The translations under genes and the position numbers were made by a program. The notes under the pieces are model-generated. The model searched no databases. It was not told the origin of the DNA and saw only the letters and a list, made by a program, of their open reading frames with translations. This document shows positions 1 to 6,499 of a stretch of DNA of 12,600 nucleotides, piece by piece. This stretch comes from Clostridia bacterium. GTDB lineage: Bacteria; Bacillota; Clostridia; Oscillospirales; CAG-272. Position 1 is the stretch's first letter. Every line of letters begins with the position of its first letter. Location: positions 1-12,600 of the forward strand of contig JAGDCE010000041.1 in assembly GCA_017958705.1 (NCBI GenBank), in the 5' to 3' direction.

Positions 1-98
1 AAAAAAACATTTTTACTGATGTATCATACCATATTTTTTTATTGATTGCAAGAGATTTTTCGAAAAAATAACAGGCCGGCGCCAATTTTCAATTTATT

Positions 99-146
99 TA
101 TTGACATCGCGCGCAGTTTGTATTATAATATAAAAAAATATTGACA
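99..146 (+). repeat. Direct repeat of TATTGACA, 40 bp apart, flanking the transcription start
   Basis: The octamer TATTGACA occurs at 99-106, where it contains the -35 box, and again at 139-146, just after the predicted start of transcription. The copies are exactly 40 bp apart, close to four helical turns. The second copy has no usable -10 box at the right distance (164-169 reads GAAATC), so it is unlikely to be a second promoter. It could be an operator half-site pair or chance in AT-rich DNA; I cannot tell which. Confidence 0.3.
101..129 (+). promoter_or_regulatory. Consensus sigma-A promoter for the first operon
   Basis: A perfect -35 box TTGACA (101-106) is followed by a 17-bp spacer and a perfect -10 box TATAAT (124-129). 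Transcription would be expected to start near 136, giving a leader of about 34 nt before the ATG at 170. The surroundings are very AT-rich, in contrast with the GC-rich coding DNA. The two perfect hexamers at optimal spacing make this the clearest regulatory signal in the window, and they suggest a strong promoter unless it is repressed. There is no TG extension immediately before the -10 box. Confidence 0.85.
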
Positions 147-169
147 ATAAAAAACAGAGGTCAGAAATC

Positions 170-970
170 ATGAAATTATTCATTTCCGCGGATATTGAAG
201 GAACTTGCGGCATCACGTGCTGGGACGAAACCGAATACGGACATCCGAGATACGGCTATTTTGCCGAGCAGATGACGAAAGAGGTCTCCGCCGCGTGCGC
301 CGCGGCAGACAGGCTCGGGTACGACATACTCGTCAAGGACGCGCACGACAGCGCGAGAAACATCCTGCCCGACAAACTTCACCCGTCGGCTTCCCTGCTT
401 CGCGGCTGGGCGCGCGACGTAAACTGCATGATGAGCGGCATAGACAGCGATAAATTCGACGCCGTCGCGTTCACCGGTTATCATTCGGCGGCGATGAGCG
501 AAGGCAATTCGTTATCGCATACGATGACGACCGCCGCGCACAGCGTGAAGATCAACGGCGAATACGCCTCGGAATTTGTGATAAACGCGTACACCGCCGC
601 GCTTTACGGCGTGCCGGTGGTATTCCTCTCCGGCGACGAAGCACTCTGCGAATCAGCCAAAGAGCTAATCCCCGGCATAACCACCGTCGCAACGAAACGC
701 GGCGTCGGCTCCGCGTGTCTTTCACAGCATCCCGACAAGGTATGTCAGCAGATCACGCGCGCCATGACCGAGGCGCTGTCCGGCGATTACAAGAACAAAT
801 GCAGACTTGCCCTGCCGAAGAGCTTTGCGCTCGAGATCTGCTACCGCGACATAAACGACGCGACACGTTACGCGTGCTATCCGGGAGTCGTAAGACTCGA
901 CGGCAAGACGCTTCTGTTCGAGTCGGATTCTTATAAAGAAGTTTTGAGAGCCATACACTTTATACTGTGA
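170..970 (+). CDS. dppA: M55 family D-aminopeptidase (DppA-like)
   Basis: This is a predicted cytoplasmic zinc aminopeptidase that releases N-terminal D-amino acids from short peptides, as known for Bacillus subtilis DppA (peptidase family M55, a ring-forming enzyme). At 266 aa it is close to the 274 aa of that enzyme. The family's metal ligands can be placed: Asp8 and Glu10 in SADIEG, His59 in KDAHD, His105 in GYHS and Glu135 in the ASEFVINA segment. The likely catalytic histidine is His117 in SHTMT. There is no signal peptide. The ATG has an AGAGGT ribosome site 8 nt upstream and sits under a consensus promoter. It is the first gene of an apparent operon with a GH123-type hydrolase and a membrane protein; the other B. 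subtilis dpp transport genes are absent. D-Ala peptides from peptidoglycan or the medium are plausible substrates (inference). The family call is secure; the exact substrate is not. Confidence 0.93.
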   Translation: MKLFISADIEGTCGITCWDETEYGHPRYGYFAEQMTKEVSAACAAADRLGYDILVKDAHDSARNILPDKLHPSASLLRGWARDVNCMMSGIDSDKFDAVAFTGYHSAAMSEGNSLSHTMTTAAHSVKINGEYASEFVINAYTAALYGVPVVFLSGDEALCESAKELIPGITTVATKRGVGSACLSQHPDKVCQQITRAMTEALSGDYKNKCRLALPKSFALEICYRDINDATRYACYPGVVRLDGKTLLFESDSYKEVLRAIHFIL

Positions 971-974
971 GGTG
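969..974 (+). promoter_or_regulatory. Ribosome binding site that sets the GH123 gene start
   Basis: GAGGTG lies 6 nt before the ATG at 981 and overlaps the stop codon of the preceding gene (TGA, 968-970). The reading frame could begin at a GTG at 972, but that codon lies inside this Shine-Dalgarno sequence, so ATG 981 is the better start. The overlap of stop codon and ribosome site suggests coupled translation. Confidence 0.75.
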
Positions 975-980
975 AATAAA

Positions 981-2525
981 ATGCTGAGATTTGTAAGAAA
1001 CAGCGCGTACGACGTGTTCAAAAGCACAAGAGAAAAAATGAGCGACACGACGAGGCTTTGCCTTCACAGCGCGAAAAACGCTTTCGCCGCCGGGCAGCTC
1101 GTCCTGCGCGAACACTCGGATTTTGAAATAACGGGCGTCAGGTTCGTCAATTTCTCCGCACCGTACGTACTCTGCGAGGATGACGTCAGATATTATTATC
1201 AGGACTTTATCAGGTATAACGACGGCGAATACCCCGACAAGCTCTCCGATACCGACACGATCAAAGTCGGTGCGGAATGCTCGCAGAGCATCTGGATCAT
1301 AGCGGACGTCAAAGCCGAGGCTCTGGCGGGTCTCTGCACGTTCGACGCGGTCGTTACGACAAGCGTCGGCGAGTTCACCTTCCCCTGCTCCGTCAGAGTC
1401 TATAACGTGACGGTGCCGGATGCGGACAAAGCCGAGTTCTACCTTGAATACTTCCTCGATCCGTTCACGCATTTAGCCGGTGAAAGGTGGGGCGAGGACA
1501 GGATGAAATTCCTGTATTCCTACGCGGAATCGCTTAAGATGATACGCAACAACAGCATCGATATCATCGTCATCCCGCTTCTGCTTGACGGAGGCAGCAA
1601 ACGCGTATCCGAGACGGAATGGGCGCTCGATTTCACGTACGTCGAAAAGTACGTCGACTTCATGATGAAAAACGTACCGACGAAGCGCTTCGCGGTGCGC
1701 TCGATAATAGCGAGCGTGAACGGCGACGTTCTGCCCATGATAGATTACGGCGGCAAGACCGTCAACGTGAAATACAAGACGCCCGAGGCGGAGGCGTGGA
1801 TGTACGCTTACTTCAACGGCATTTATAAGTTCTTCGAGAAAAAGGGGCTGCTCGACATGCTCCAGTTCAGACTCCAGGATGAGCCGCATTACACGGACTG
1901 CTGGATCTGGGCGAGACAGATCTGCGCGAAAGCCGCGCCGGGGATCAAATGCGGCGAGCCGCTCGACGAGCATCCGTCGGGCCTCGGGCTGCAGGGTTAC
2001 ATAGACACGTACATCCCGCGCATAAACGTCTACGAGCCGGGCGCAGATTACTACGACAGGATGAGAGAAGAGGGCAAGGAAGTTTGGGTATATTCGTGCT
2101 GCTTCCCCGAGGAGGCGTGGTGGATCAACAAATTTATAGATCATCCACATAACCACAGCCGCATAATGAGCTGGGCGTGCTACGAGAGAAAGATCCAGGG
2201 ATTTTTACACTGGGGATATAACTACTGGTCGGATACGAGTCTTTACGGTACTTCTCCTTCCGCGCGCTTTAAAGGCGACGGATTCATAGTTTACCCCGAC
2301 AAAGAAAACCTCCGCGTCCTGCCGTCGACGAGGCTTATCGCCACGGCCGAGGGCATAATCGAGTTCGAGCTGTTCAAAATAGTCGAGCGAAAAGATCCGG
2401 CGGAAGCGGCGGCCATCTGCGCCTCCGTCACGCGTACGTTCACCGACTACGACGACGATCCGGAAAAGATAGAATCCGCGCACATCAGGCTGCTTCAGGC
2501 GGCGGAGGAAGCGGCGGCAAGATGA
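981..2525 (+). CDS. GH123 / DUF4091-type glycoside hydrolase
   Basis: The 514-aa protein resembles the DUF4091 / glycoside hydrolase family 123 group, whose characterised members are beta-N-acetylgalactosaminidases using substrate-assisted catalysis with an adjacent Asp-Glu pair. Such a pair is visible as Asp300-Glu301 in FRLQDEPHY. An N-terminal beta-sandwich-like half (about 1-150, with an EYPDKL motif) precedes a barrel-like half (about 155-470). The barrel half includes the aromatic segment FLHWGYNYW (about 408-416) and the GDGFIVYP strand typical of the family's C-terminal part. No signal peptide is present, so it probably acts inside the cell on imported sugars. ATG 981 is chosen because GAGGTG precedes it. 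It begins 10 nt after the D-aminopeptidase stop and its own stop overlaps the next start. The substrate is unproven; the match to family texture is good but I could not align it. Confidence 0.8.
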   Translation: MLRFVRNSAYDVFKSTREKMSDTTRLCLHSAKNAFAAGQLVLREHSDFEITGVRFVNFSAPYVLCEDDVRYYYQDFIRYNDGEYPDKLSDTDTIKVGAECSQSIWIIADVKAEALAGLCTFDAVVTTSVGEFTFPCSVRVYNVTVPDADKAEFYLEYFLDPFTHLAGERWGEDRMKFLYSYAESLKMIRNNSIDIIVIPLLLDGGSKRVSETEWALDFTYVEKYVDFMMKNVPTKRFAVRSIIASVNGDVLPMIDYGGKTVNVKYKTPEAEAWMYAYFNGIYKFFEKKGLLDMLQFRLQDEPHYTDCWIWARQICAKAAPGIKCGEPLDEHPSGLGLQGYIDTYIPRINVYEPGADYYDRMREEGKEVWVYSCCFPEEAWWINKFIDHPHNHSRIMSWACYERKIQGFLHWGYNYWSDTSLYGTSPSARFKGDGFIVYPDKENLRVLPSTRLIATAEGIIEFELFKIVERKDPAEAAAICASVTRTFTDYDDDPEKIESAHIRLLQAAEEAAAR

Positions 2526-3049
2526 AAAAAACGCTCAAATACGTTATTATTTCCGCCGTCGTCCTCGTTTTGCAGGCGGTACTCATCCGGTTCGGCAAGG
2601 TCGGTTTCGGATTCGGCGTCGCCGTTGCCGTCGCGTACTCGCTGACGCTGAATCTGACGAAAAACACGCTCGTGTCTGCGGTCTTCACCGCGCTTGCGCT
2701 CGTTGTCGACTGCTTGACGATGCAGTTTCAGCACGTCGGCGTTTACGGATTCATACTCTTCTCCGTCGCGCTGTCGTTCGTCCTCGTATGGCTTACGACG
2801 AAGTACGAATACGGACTGCTTCTGTCAGACGCGCTCGGAGTACTGTCGGGATACGTGCCCGTATTTCTGCTCATCAAATACGTCGGTCAGTATTTCATAA
2901 CGCCGCAGGACAGATATCTGTCACTGACGGAATTATCCCATTATCCGCTCATGATAGGCTGTTTGGCGGGCGGTATCATCGCCTTTTTCGCGGTGCCGGC
3001 GGTAAACGTCCTCAGAAGATACGCCGAGGAGGACAATGAGGAGAATTAA
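2522..3049 (+). CDS. Unrecognised multi-pass membrane protein
   Basis: I do not recognise this 175-aa protein. It is very hydrophobic, with about five or six predicted membrane helices (roughly residues 7-22, 28-45, 50-65, 73-92, 98-119 and 141-163). The N-terminus is basic (MKKTLK) and the acidic C-terminal tail follows RRYAEEDNEEN. Its start overlaps the stop of the GH123-type gene in an ATGA arrangement, with GGAGG at 2504-2508 about 13 nt upstream, so it is probably translationally coupled and made with the two enzymes. Size and topology are compatible with the substrate-binding S component of an ECF-type transporter or an MreD-like protein, but no signature motif confirms either. No ATP-binding partner is encoded nearby. 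A role in uptake of the operon's substrate is inference only. Confidence 0.75.
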   Translation: MKKTLKYVIISAVVLVLQAVLIRFGKVGFGFGVAVAVAYSLTLNLTKNTLVSAVFTALALVVDCLTMQFQHVGVYGFILFSVALSFVLVWLTTKYEYGLLLSDALGVLSGYVPVFLLIKYVGQYFITPQDRYLSLTELSHYPLMIGCLAGGIIAFFAVPAVNVLRRYAEEDNEEN

Positions 3050-3072
3050 CAAAATCACACTATATATTTTTA

Positions 3073-3101
3073 TAAACACGCGATAAAATTGTTGTTATAG
3101 T
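3073..3101 (+). promoter_or_regulatory. Weak candidate promoter upstream of lon
   Basis: In the AT-rich 77-nt gap before lon, TATAGT (3096-3101, five of six bases to the -10 consensus) has TAAACA (3073-3078, four of six to the -35 consensus) 17 bp upstream. An alternative -10 is TAAAAT (3084-3089), but its -35 match is poorer. I see neither an HrcA/CIRCE inverted repeat nor a CtsR heptad repeat, so the usual Bacillota heat-shock operators are not evident. A promoter is expected here because the gap is the longest in the window after the 5' leader. Confidence 0.4.
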
Positions 3102-3126
3102 TTTACACAGAGGTACTTTCACAAAA

Positions 3127-5460
3127 ATGTCAATGAACGAAAAATACATCCAGCCGCTGCCCGGGACCGTTATGCCCTGCATACCGGTCAGAGGGTCCGT
3201 GGCTTTTCCGGGCATCACGGTCAATCTTGAACTGACGCGCGATATATGCAAGAACGCCTTTGATCTCGCAAACGAAAGGGACGGCTTCGTATTCCTCGTG
3301 TTCCAGTCCGATCTGTCACCCGACAGGCCCGGCGAAGAGGACCTTTTCCATATCGGAACGGTGGCAAAAATAAAACAGTCCGCCAAAGGATCGGACGGGA
3401 CGGTCAGAGCCCTGTTCGAGGGCGGATACCGCGCCGTCACCGGTCAGTTCATCTTTGCGCGGCAGATGATCCGCGCTCAGCTGATCGCAAGGGAGCTTCT
3501 GCCCGACGGCAGGATCGGCAAAAACGACGAAGCCCTGCGCCGCGCCCTGATCGACGAGGTCGAGGAGACCGCGCAGTTCAGCTCGAAGCTCTCAAATCAG
3601 ATAGTATCCGTAATGTCGGCGGTCACGTCGCTTCCGCAGCTGTGCGACTTCATAGCGGCGAACATCCTCGCCGCGTCGAAGGACAAACAGCTCGTGCTGA
3701 GCGAATTCGATCCCGTATCACGCGCTAAACTGCTTCTGAGCCTGCTCAATTCCGAGCGCGACATACTTCGCACCGAGATGAAGATCCGCGAGAAGGTTAA
3801 GGAATCGATGGATAAAAACCAGCGCGATTATTACCTGCGCGAACAGCTCAAAGCGATAGAAGACGAGCTCGACGAGGAAGACGAGGAGATAGCGGAATAC
3901 CTCGATATTCTTGAAAGATCCGGTATTCAGGGCGAGAACCGCGAAAAGGTCAAAAAAGAGATCAAAAAGCTTGCCAAATCTCCGTATACCTCCGCGGAAA
4001 GCTCGGTCATCCGCAATTATCTCGACACGGTTTTCGATATCCCGTGGGGCGTATATACGAAGGACAGAGTCGACATAGAGCGCGCGAGAAAGATACTCGA
4101 CCGCGACCACAGCGGCATGGAGCGCGTGAAGCGCCGCATTCTTGAATTTCTCGCGATCAAACAGCTCAATCCCGACGCGAAAAGCCCGATCCTCTGCCTT
4201 GTCGGACCTCCCGGCGTGGGCAAGACATCGATAGCGTCGTCCGTCGCCGAGGCGGTCGGCCGCAATTTCGTGCGCGCGTCGCTCGGCGGCATACGGGACG
4301 AGGCAGACATAAGAGGCCACAGAAAAACGTACATAGGCGCGATGCCCGGCAGGATAATCAACGCGATTATTTCGGCGAAGTCGATGAATCCGCTGATACT
4401 GCTCGACGAGATAGACAAGATGGCGTCGGATATGCACGGCGATCCGGCGTCTGCGATGCTCGAAGTCCTTGACGGCGAACAGAACAACACCTTCCGCGAT
4501 CATTTCATCGAAATGCCCGTGGATCTTTCGCGCTGCCTGTTCATCTGTACGGCGAACACGCTCGAGAACGTTCCGCGTCCGCTGATCGACAGAATGGACG
4601 TCATAGAACTCGACACGTATACGAGAAACGAAAAATTCACAATAGCGAAAAAGCATCTGATCCCGAAACAGCGCAAGCGCCACGGTCTCAAAGCCTCGCA
4701 GTTTTCGATCAGGGACGACGCGCTGTACGAGCTGATCGACAGCTACACGCGCGAAGCCGGCGTCAGAAATCTTGAGCGTCTCATCGGCGCGCTCATGCGC
4801 CGCGCCGCGGTGGATCTCGCCGGCGGCGTCAAAAAAGTGACGGTAAGGGCCGACATGCTGTCGTCTTATCTGTCCGAACACAAGCTTCCGCCCGAGAAGA
4901 TCGACGATCAGGACGAGATCGGCTGCGTCAACGGCCTTGCTTACACCGCGGTCGGCGGAGACCTTCTGAAGGTCGAAGCCGCGGTCACCGACGGCACCGG
5001 AAAGCTCGAGCTGACCGGCTCGCTCGGCGACGTGATGAAGGAATCCGCGCACGCCGCGATCACGTACATACGCACCGTCGCCGACAAACTGGCGATCAGC
5101 GGCGACTTCTATAAAACGAAAGACATCCACGTGCACCTGCCGGAAGGCGCGACTCCGAAGGACGGACCGAGCGCCGGCGTCACGATGATGACGGCGGTCG
5201 CCTCCGCTCTGTCGGGCACGCCCGTGCGCAGAGATACTGCGATGACCGGCGAGATAACGCTGCGCGGCAAGGTCCTGCCGATCGGCGGGCTCAAGGAAAA
5301 GACGATGGCGGCGTACACCGCGGGCGTCAAGCGCGTGCTGATACCGTACGACAACGTCTCCGATCTGCGCGATATCGACCCGCTCGTGCGCGATTCGCTC
5401 GAATTCATCCCGTGCAAGACGGCGGACGACGTTTTCGGCAACGCGTTCGCAGTAAAGTAA
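3127..5460 (+). CDS. lon: ATP-dependent Lon protease (LonA type)
   Basis: Lon is a hexameric cytoplasmic serine protease that unfolds and degrades damaged proteins and short-lived regulators. The 777-aa product has the full LonA layout. The N-terminal substrate domain spans about residues 10-205 and a charged coiled-coil linker about 215-300. The AAA+ module has Walker A GPPGVGKT (360-367) and Walker B LILLDEID (423-430). The C-terminal protease domain carries the catalytic dyad Ser682 (in KDGPSAG) and Lys725 (in GGLKEK), with the same 43-residue spacing as E. coli Ser679/Lys722. Length matches E. coli Lon (784 aa), and no membrane segments were seen, so this is not the LonB type. AGAGG (3109-3113) lies 13 nt before ATG 3127, which is slightly long. 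engB begins 1 nt after the stop, an arrangement also seen in B. subtilis (lonA-ysxC). Confidence 0.98.
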   Translation: MSMNEKYIQPLPGTVMPCIPVRGSVAFPGITVNLELTRDICKNAFDLANERDGFVFLVFQSDLSPDRPGEEDLFHIGTVAKIKQSAKGSDGTVRALFEGGYRAVTGQFIFARQMIRAQLIARELLPDGRIGKNDEALRRALIDEVEETAQFSSKLSNQIVSVMSAVTSLPQLCDFIAANILAASKDKQLVLSEFDPVSRAKLLLSLLNSERDILRTEMKIREKVKESMDKNQRDYYLREQLKAIEDELDEEDEEIAEYLDILERSGIQGENREKVKKEIKKLAKSPYTSAESSVIRNYLDTVFDIPWGVYTKDRVDIERARKILDRDHSGMERVKRRILEFLAIKQLNPDAKSPILCLVGPPGVGKTSIASSVAEAVGRNFVRASLGGIRDEADIRGHRKTYIGAMPGRIINAIISAKSMNPLILLDEIDKMASDMHGDPASAMLEVLDGEQNNTFRDHFIEMPVDLSRCLFICTANTLENVPRPLIDRMDVIELDTYTRNEKFTIAKKHLIPKQRKRHGLKASQFSIRDDALYELIDSYTREAGVRNLERLIGALMRRAAVDLAGGVKKVTVRADMLSSYLSEHKLPPEKIDDQDEIGCVNGLAYTAVGGDLLKVEAAVTDGTGKLELTGSLGDVMKESAHAAITYIRTVADKLAISGDFYKTKDIHVHLPEGATPKDGPSAGVTMMTAVASALSGTPVRRDTAMTGEITLRGKVLPIGGLKEKTMAAYTAGVKRVLIPYDNVSDLRDIDPLVRDSLEFIPCKTADDVFGNAFAVK

Positions 5461-5461
5461 A

Positions 5462-6049
5462 ATGCTGAATCTGCAGAAAACGGAGCTTATGATCTCCGCC
5501 GGAAAACCGGAGCAGTTCCCGAAAAACAGCGTACCTCACGTCGTTTTCTCCGGACGCTCGAACGTCGGCAAAAGCTCGCTCATAAACACGCTCTTGAACA
5601 GAAAATCGCTCGCACGCGTCAGCTCCGCGCCGGGCAAGACGGTGACGGTGAACTTTTATCTGATAGATAACGCGCTGATATTCGCCGATCTGCCGGGCTA
5701 CGGCTACGCCAGGCGGTCTTACGACAAAAAAGAAGACTTCTCCGCTCTGACGGACGCGTATCTTTCGCGGTGTGAAAATATCGCTCTCGTACTCCAGCTC
5801 GTCGATTTGAAGGTCGGGCTGACGGAGTACGACAAAATGATGCTCAAGTGGCTTGTTGATACCGGTACGCCGTTCTGCGTGATCGGCACGAAAGCTGACA
5901 AACTGAACAAGACGGAGCTGCGCAAAGCGGTACAGGCGCTCGTCGGTGACAGTTCCGTCGGCGCCGCACCGGTCATACCGTTCTCATATTTGAACGGCGC
6001 CGGAAAAGACGAAGTATGGAAACAGATATACAACGTTTGCAGAGAATAA
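5462..6049 (+). CDS. engB: Ribosome biogenesis GTPase EngB (YsxC/YihA)
   Basis: This is an essential small GTPase in many bacteria, needed for late assembly of the large ribosomal subunit. The 195-aa protein shows all GTPase motifs in order: G1 GRSNVGKS (31-38), the G2 threonine at about Thr60, G3 DLPGYGYA (76-83), G4 TKAD (143-146) and a G5-like SYLNGAGK (175-182). Length is typical for the family (about 195-210). The ATG follows the lon stop by 1 nt with no strong Shine-Dalgarno sequence, so translation probably relies on coupling to lon. The lon-engB pair is conserved in Bacillota. The last 34 nt overlap the start of the downstream lipoprotein gene. Confidence 0.97.
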   Translation: MLNLQKTELMISAGKPEQFPKNSVPHVVFSGRSNVGKSSLINTLLNRKSLARVSSAPGKTVTVNFYLIDNALIFADLPGYGYARRSYDKKEDFSALTDAYLSRCENIALVLQLVDLKVGLTEYDKMMLKWLVDTGTPFCVIGTKADKLNKTELRKAVQALVGDSSVGAAPVIPFSYLNGAGKDEVWKQIYNVCRE

Positions 6050-6462
6050 AAATAAAAAAGACGACCGCGCTGATACTCGCCGCATCGTTTATCGCGGTTT
6101 GCTTTGCCGGCTGCTCATCCGGGTATAAGATCGACGACCTGTCGCAGGCCGAAAGGATAGAGGTCAGGATATTTTCATCCGGCAGCGCTTATACCGACGT
6201 TGTAATCTCTGACAAAGATACGATCAGGGATATCAGCGATACGTTTTCATCTCTGAAACTGAAAAAGGTCAGGATGGAAAAACCGCGCGATATCTACTGT
6301 GAGTTGGGATTTTTCAAAGGTAACGAACAAAGACCTTTTAAATACATCAGCGTCGGCTGGGACGGCAGAGTGGACACGGACTCTGCGCTGTACAATATAA
6401 CAAACGGGATAAACATAATCGACTGTTTATCAAACAAATTTGAAAGCGTGCCGGAAAACTGA
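6016..6462 (+). CDS. Small predicted lipoprotein of unknown function
   Basis: I do not recognise this 148-aa protein. A basic n-region (RIKIKKTT) is followed by a hydrophobic stretch (ALILAASFIAV) and a lipobox-like FAGC with Cys33. It is therefore probably exported, cleaved by signal peptidase II and lipid-anchored. The mature part, about 115 residues, alternates strands and charged turns, e.g. IEVRIFSSG and ISDKDTIRDIS, and looks like a small globular extracytoplasmic domain. Starting at ATG 6016 it overlaps engB by 34 nt, with GGAAAAG a few bases upstream. TTG 6037 would give a more usual signal-peptide length (Cys at 26) and remains possible. It lies between engB and lysA, an insertion I do not recall as a conserved position, so it may be lineage-specific. 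Confidence 0.7.
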   Translation: METDIQRLQRIKIKKTTALILAASFIAVCFAGCSSGYKIDDLSQAERIEVRIFSSGSAYTDVVISDKDTIRDISDTFSSLKLKKVRMEKPRDIYCELGFFKGNEQRPFKYISVGWDGRVDTDSALYNITNGINIIDCLSNKFESVPEN

Positions 6463-6487
6463 AGAAAAACGGCGGCAAAGAATATTT

Positions 6488-6492
6488 AAGGA
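6488..6492 (+). promoter_or_regulatory. Ribosome binding site that sets the lysA start
   Basis: AAGGA lies 7 nt before ATG 6500. The frame is open back to an ATG at 6440, but that start would overlap the lipoprotein gene and add about 20 charged residues not expected in the family. ATG 6500 is therefore preferred. Confidence 0.75.
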
Positions 6493-6499
6493 TAAAACG

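Larger units (their letters stand above)
1..169. other. AT-rich non-coding leader region
   Basis: This 169-nt stretch has no credible gene. It holds poly-A and poly-T tracts, a perfect 12-bp palindrome (five T, CG, five A, at 56-67), a short GC-rich patch at 74-83 and the promoter at 101-129. A Shine-Dalgarno sequence AGAGGT (156-161) lies 8 nt before the ATG at 170. The palindrome is too AT-rich and too short to be a convincing terminator. Its role, if any, is unknown. Confidence 0.6.

Noticed and set aside
74..83. GC-rich patch as a terminator or operator
   Set aside because: It contains only overlapping six-base palindromes, no stable stem-loop and no following T-tract; it is too short to call.
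141..169. Second TTGACA as an additional promoter
   Set aside because: No -10-like hexamer sits 16-18 bp downstream; the region holds the ribosome site and start codon of the first gene instead.
1473..2156. A 227-codon minus-strand open frame within the GH123-type gene
   Set aside because: It is a shadow of the plus-strand coding frame, with no recognisable protein features and no upstream ribosome site in a plausible context.
3050..3126. Heat-shock operator (CIRCE or CtsR type) or terminator before lon
   Set aside because: Neither the CIRCE inverted repeat nor the CtsR heptad repeat is present, and there is no GC-rich hairpin followed by T residues.
3718..5136. A 472-codon open frame on the minus strand within lon
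   Set aside because: It lies wholly inside an unambiguous lon gene and its translation is rich in Arg, Val and His with no domain pattern. GC-rich third positions suppress stop codons on the opposite strand, which explains its length.
6440..6499. Upstream ATG extension of lysA
   Set aside because: It would overlap the lipoprotein gene and add a charged stretch absent from the family, whereas ATG 6500 has AAGGA 7 nt upstream.
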